Shown here: piece after piece, positions 16,207 to 17,518 of the stretch | How the letters are laid out: every line of letters begins with the position of its first letter | How positions within the stretch are numbered: position 1 is the stretch's first letter | Source of the DNA: Methanosarcinales archaeon | Lineage (GTDB): Archaea > Halobacteriota > Syntropharchaeia > Alkanophagales > Methanospirareceae | NCBI GenBank assembly: GCA_025464645.1 | Contig: JAODGF010000017.1 | Span: 1-17,518 of the forward strand | Direction of reading: 5' to 3' | DNA length: 17,518 nt | Made by a program: the position numbers and the translations under genes | Notes under the pieces: model-generated | Seen by the model: only the letters and a program-made list of their open reading frames with translations | Told to the model about the DNA's origin: nothing | Database searches by the model: none

Positions 16207-17217
16207 ATGGTAAAGCTAAATGTAGGTATTCTGGGTTATGACCACGTGCACGTGCTTAGATATGTTCCGGCATTTTTGAGTGCTCAAAACGCAAGAATTA
16301 CAAAGGTCGCAGCCACAGGCGCGAATAAAGAACTGGCAAAGAGCGATGCCGATTCGATTGGATGTAGTTTCCATGAGGACTTAGATGGTTTCTTCGACGA
16401 TTTAGATGCGGTATATGTTGGAACAACCCCAGCAGAGCATAAGGAAGTGGTTAAAATGGCAGCGGAGAACAGAGTGCACGTTCTGTGCGATAAGCCACTG
16501 GCATTGAATTTACGGGATGCCGATGAAATCATCAGATATGCCTCCTCGAACGACATAAAACTCATGGTGCCCTTCAACCCCAGATTCCAGATTCCTTTTA
16601 GGAGAGCAAGGGAGATAATAGAAGGCGGAGAATTGGGCAAACTTCAGTATATCTATGCAGTGAAGTACGGGAAGAGCCCGCGATATATAAAGGGCATGGA
16701 TACTTCCTGGTTCTTTGATCCGGAAAGGGCTGGTTTTGGTGGGTTTGGCGACATTGGAGTGCATGCAATTGATGCTTTGAGATGGTTATTGGACTCAGAG
16801 GTGAAGCGGGTATACGCAGACATAGGTAGAAAGATAGATAGGACAATCGAGATAGATGACTTTGGTTGCATGCTGATGACCTTTGAGAATGAAGTAGTTG
16901 CTTGTTTGACAGCTGGATGGGCAAATCCAAAAGGTTATCCAAAGGGGCTGGATGTCAGATTCGAGATATTGGGCACAGAAGGTGCTTTGCTTATAGAAAA
17001 ACCTTATCATGACTTTATAATCTCGGGTAAAGAGAGGAGTGAAGAGCAAGAGTGGTGGAGGATGGATACTCAGAGTGTGGTGGACGAATTTTTGAGTAGT
17101 ATTATTGAGGATAGAGAGCCGTGGATAAAAGGAGAAGACGCAAGAGCTGCTCTTGAGATATTGATTGCCGGGTATCTATCTGCGGAAAAAGGGAAGGAGA
17201 TAGAGTTGCCGTTGTGA
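16207..17217 (+). CDS. Gfo/Idh/MocA family oxidoreductase 2
   Basis: This 336-residue paralogue of the preceding gene lies 1 nt after its stop, so the two are translationally coupled. The Rossmann start is GILGYDHVHVLRY, a GxxGxDHxH variant seen in part of the family rather than GxGxxG. The central motif is VLCDKPLAL with Lys96 (DKP in place of EKP), and the C-terminal motif is GFGDIGVHAIDALRWL (His186, Asp189). The ATG at 16207 is chosen over a TTG at 16159, because residues before it have no family match and lie inside the preceding gene. The two enzymes may work in successive steps or as a heteromer; their sequences have diverged enough to suggest different substrates. Other Gfo/Idh roles, such as cyclitol metabolism, cannot be excluded. 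Confidence 0.87.
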   Translation: MVKLNVGILGYDHVHVLRYVPAFLSAQNARITKVAATGANKELAKSDADSIGCSFHEDLDGFFDDLDAVYVGTTPAEHKEVVKMAAENRVHVLCDKPLALNLRDADEIIRYASSNDIKLMVPFNPRFQIPFRRAREIIEGGELGKLQYIYAVKYGKSPRYIKGMDTSWFFDPERAGFGGFGDIGVHAIDALRWLLDSEVKRVYADIGRKIDRTIEIDDFGCMLMTFENEVVACLTAGWANPKGYPKGLDVRFEILGTEGALLIEKPYHDFIISGKERSEEQEWWRMDTQSVVDEFLSSIIEDREPWIKGEDARAALEILIAGYLSAEKGKEIELPL

Positions 17218-17518
17218 TATTGATTAAAGAAATTTTAGGTCAGCCATTTCATAATCGTAATACCTCCCATAGTTTTCTTTGAATCCTTATATTCAATTTT
17301 TCGCTTATTTCATTCATTAATAGCAGCAATTCTGTGGTTTCGATCTCTGATTTTAACACGTTTAGGAAATTTTCAAAATGTTCGTCATCATTATATAATT
17401 CCTCTATTCTCACTTTGGTAGCATCCATAAACAGGTATTTTTATATTTCTCTCTCTATTTGGGTCCTCAGGCAAATCAAATCTTAGTTTATAGAGTAAAA
17501 GTAGATTTTTATAGTCCA
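17218..17518. other. AT-rich flank after the glucan operon
   Basis: About 300 bp follow the last rightward stop. Apart from the possible 59-codon minus-strand gene, I see no RNA gene, repeat array or mobile element. No convincing hairpin-plus-T-run terminator follows the operon; the short T run in AAATTTTAGG is weak. An open frame enters from the right edge on the minus strand and stops at 17391, which could be the end of another small gene. Confidence 0.5.
17249..17428 (-). CDS. Small hypothetical protein (59 codons)
   Basis: On the minus strand an ATG at 17428 opens a 59-residue reading frame starting MDATKVRIEELYNDDEHFEN and ending KLNIRIQRKLWEVLRL. The product is predicted all-helical and charged, with heptad-like leucines (TTELLLLMNEISEKL). 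I recognise no family. An AT-rich TATA-like stretch lies just upstream but only about 8-18 nt from the ATG, closer than usual for an archaeal promoter, and there is no clear ribosome binding site. A GTG five codons later would fit a leaderless start better. It runs towards the glucan operon. It may be real or may be chance in AT-rich DNA. Confidence 0.4.
   Translation of the reverse strand: MDATKVRIEELYNDDEHFENFLNVLKSEIETTELLLLMNEISEKLNIRIQRKLWEVLRL

Noticed and set aside
17391..17516. An open frame entering from the right edge on the minus strand, ending in CYQSENRGII
   Set aside because: About 40 codons are visible, no family is recognised, and it overlaps the 59-codon frame by 38 nt; it cannot be judged without sequence beyond the window.
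1..17518. tRNA or rRNA genes, CRISPR arrays, insertion sequences
   Set aside because: No cloverleaf-like segment, regularly spaced repeat array, transposase frame or terminal inverted repeats were seen on either strand.

Overview
The window reads as archaeal DNA. Promoters have archaeal TATA-like boxes about 25 bp before the inferred transcription starts, genes carry GGAGG-type ribosome binding sites and overlap tightly, and the sensor proteins (V4R, PAS, GAF, PocR, FIST) end without kinase domains. The mix of DUF169, YeeE/TusA and sensors for small organic ligands suggests a methanogen- or ANME-like euryarchaeote. The exact lineage is inference, since no marker gene is present.

Left half, minus strand (about 7330 down to 1). 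One compact cluster reads in transcription order: an exported FIST-domain protein, a membrane HAMP-PAS-PAS sensor without a kinase, a TusA-like sulfur carrier, a YeeE/YedE-type sulfur-compound transporter, a V4R-PAS-GAF sensor also without a kinase, a DUF169 protein, and the start of a PocR-domain protein that runs off the window. From the membrane sensor to DUF169 every junction overlaps (11, 4, 19 and 17 nt), so these genes are almost certainly co-expressed. The layout suggests uptake and intracellular handling of a sulfur compound, with sensing outside the cell (FIST, the extracytoplasmic sensor domain) and inside it (V4R, PAS, GAF, PocR). Both sensors end in the same roughly 40-residue tail.

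Centre. A 131-bp divergent promoter region (7331-7461) separates the two halves. It holds one TATA-like box per direction and an imperfect dyad over the rightward box.

Right half, plus strand (7462-17217). Five genes are packed end to end: a secreted, membrane-anchored GH9 endoglucanase with Ig-like and CBM3-like modules; a 947-residue protein with a GH42-like exterior, one membrane helix and a cytosolic roadblock-like domain; a processive family 2 glycosyltransferase of the cellulose-synthase type; and two Gfo/Idh/MocA oxidoreductases. I read this as an archaeal synthesis-and-secretion operon for a beta-glucan (cellulose-like) polymer. The glycosyltransferase would make and extrude the chain, the GH42-like protein would be an accessory subunit placed like bacterial BcsB, the GH9 enzyme would trim the chain as BcsZ or plant KORRIGAN do, and the oxidoreductases would modify a sugar precursor. 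The GT has no PilZ domain; its C-terminal extension looks like a degenerate ATP-dependent ligase adenylation domain, the most unusual feature here.

Right end (17218-17518). AT-rich DNA carries a possible 59-codon gene on the minus strand and little else that can be recognised.
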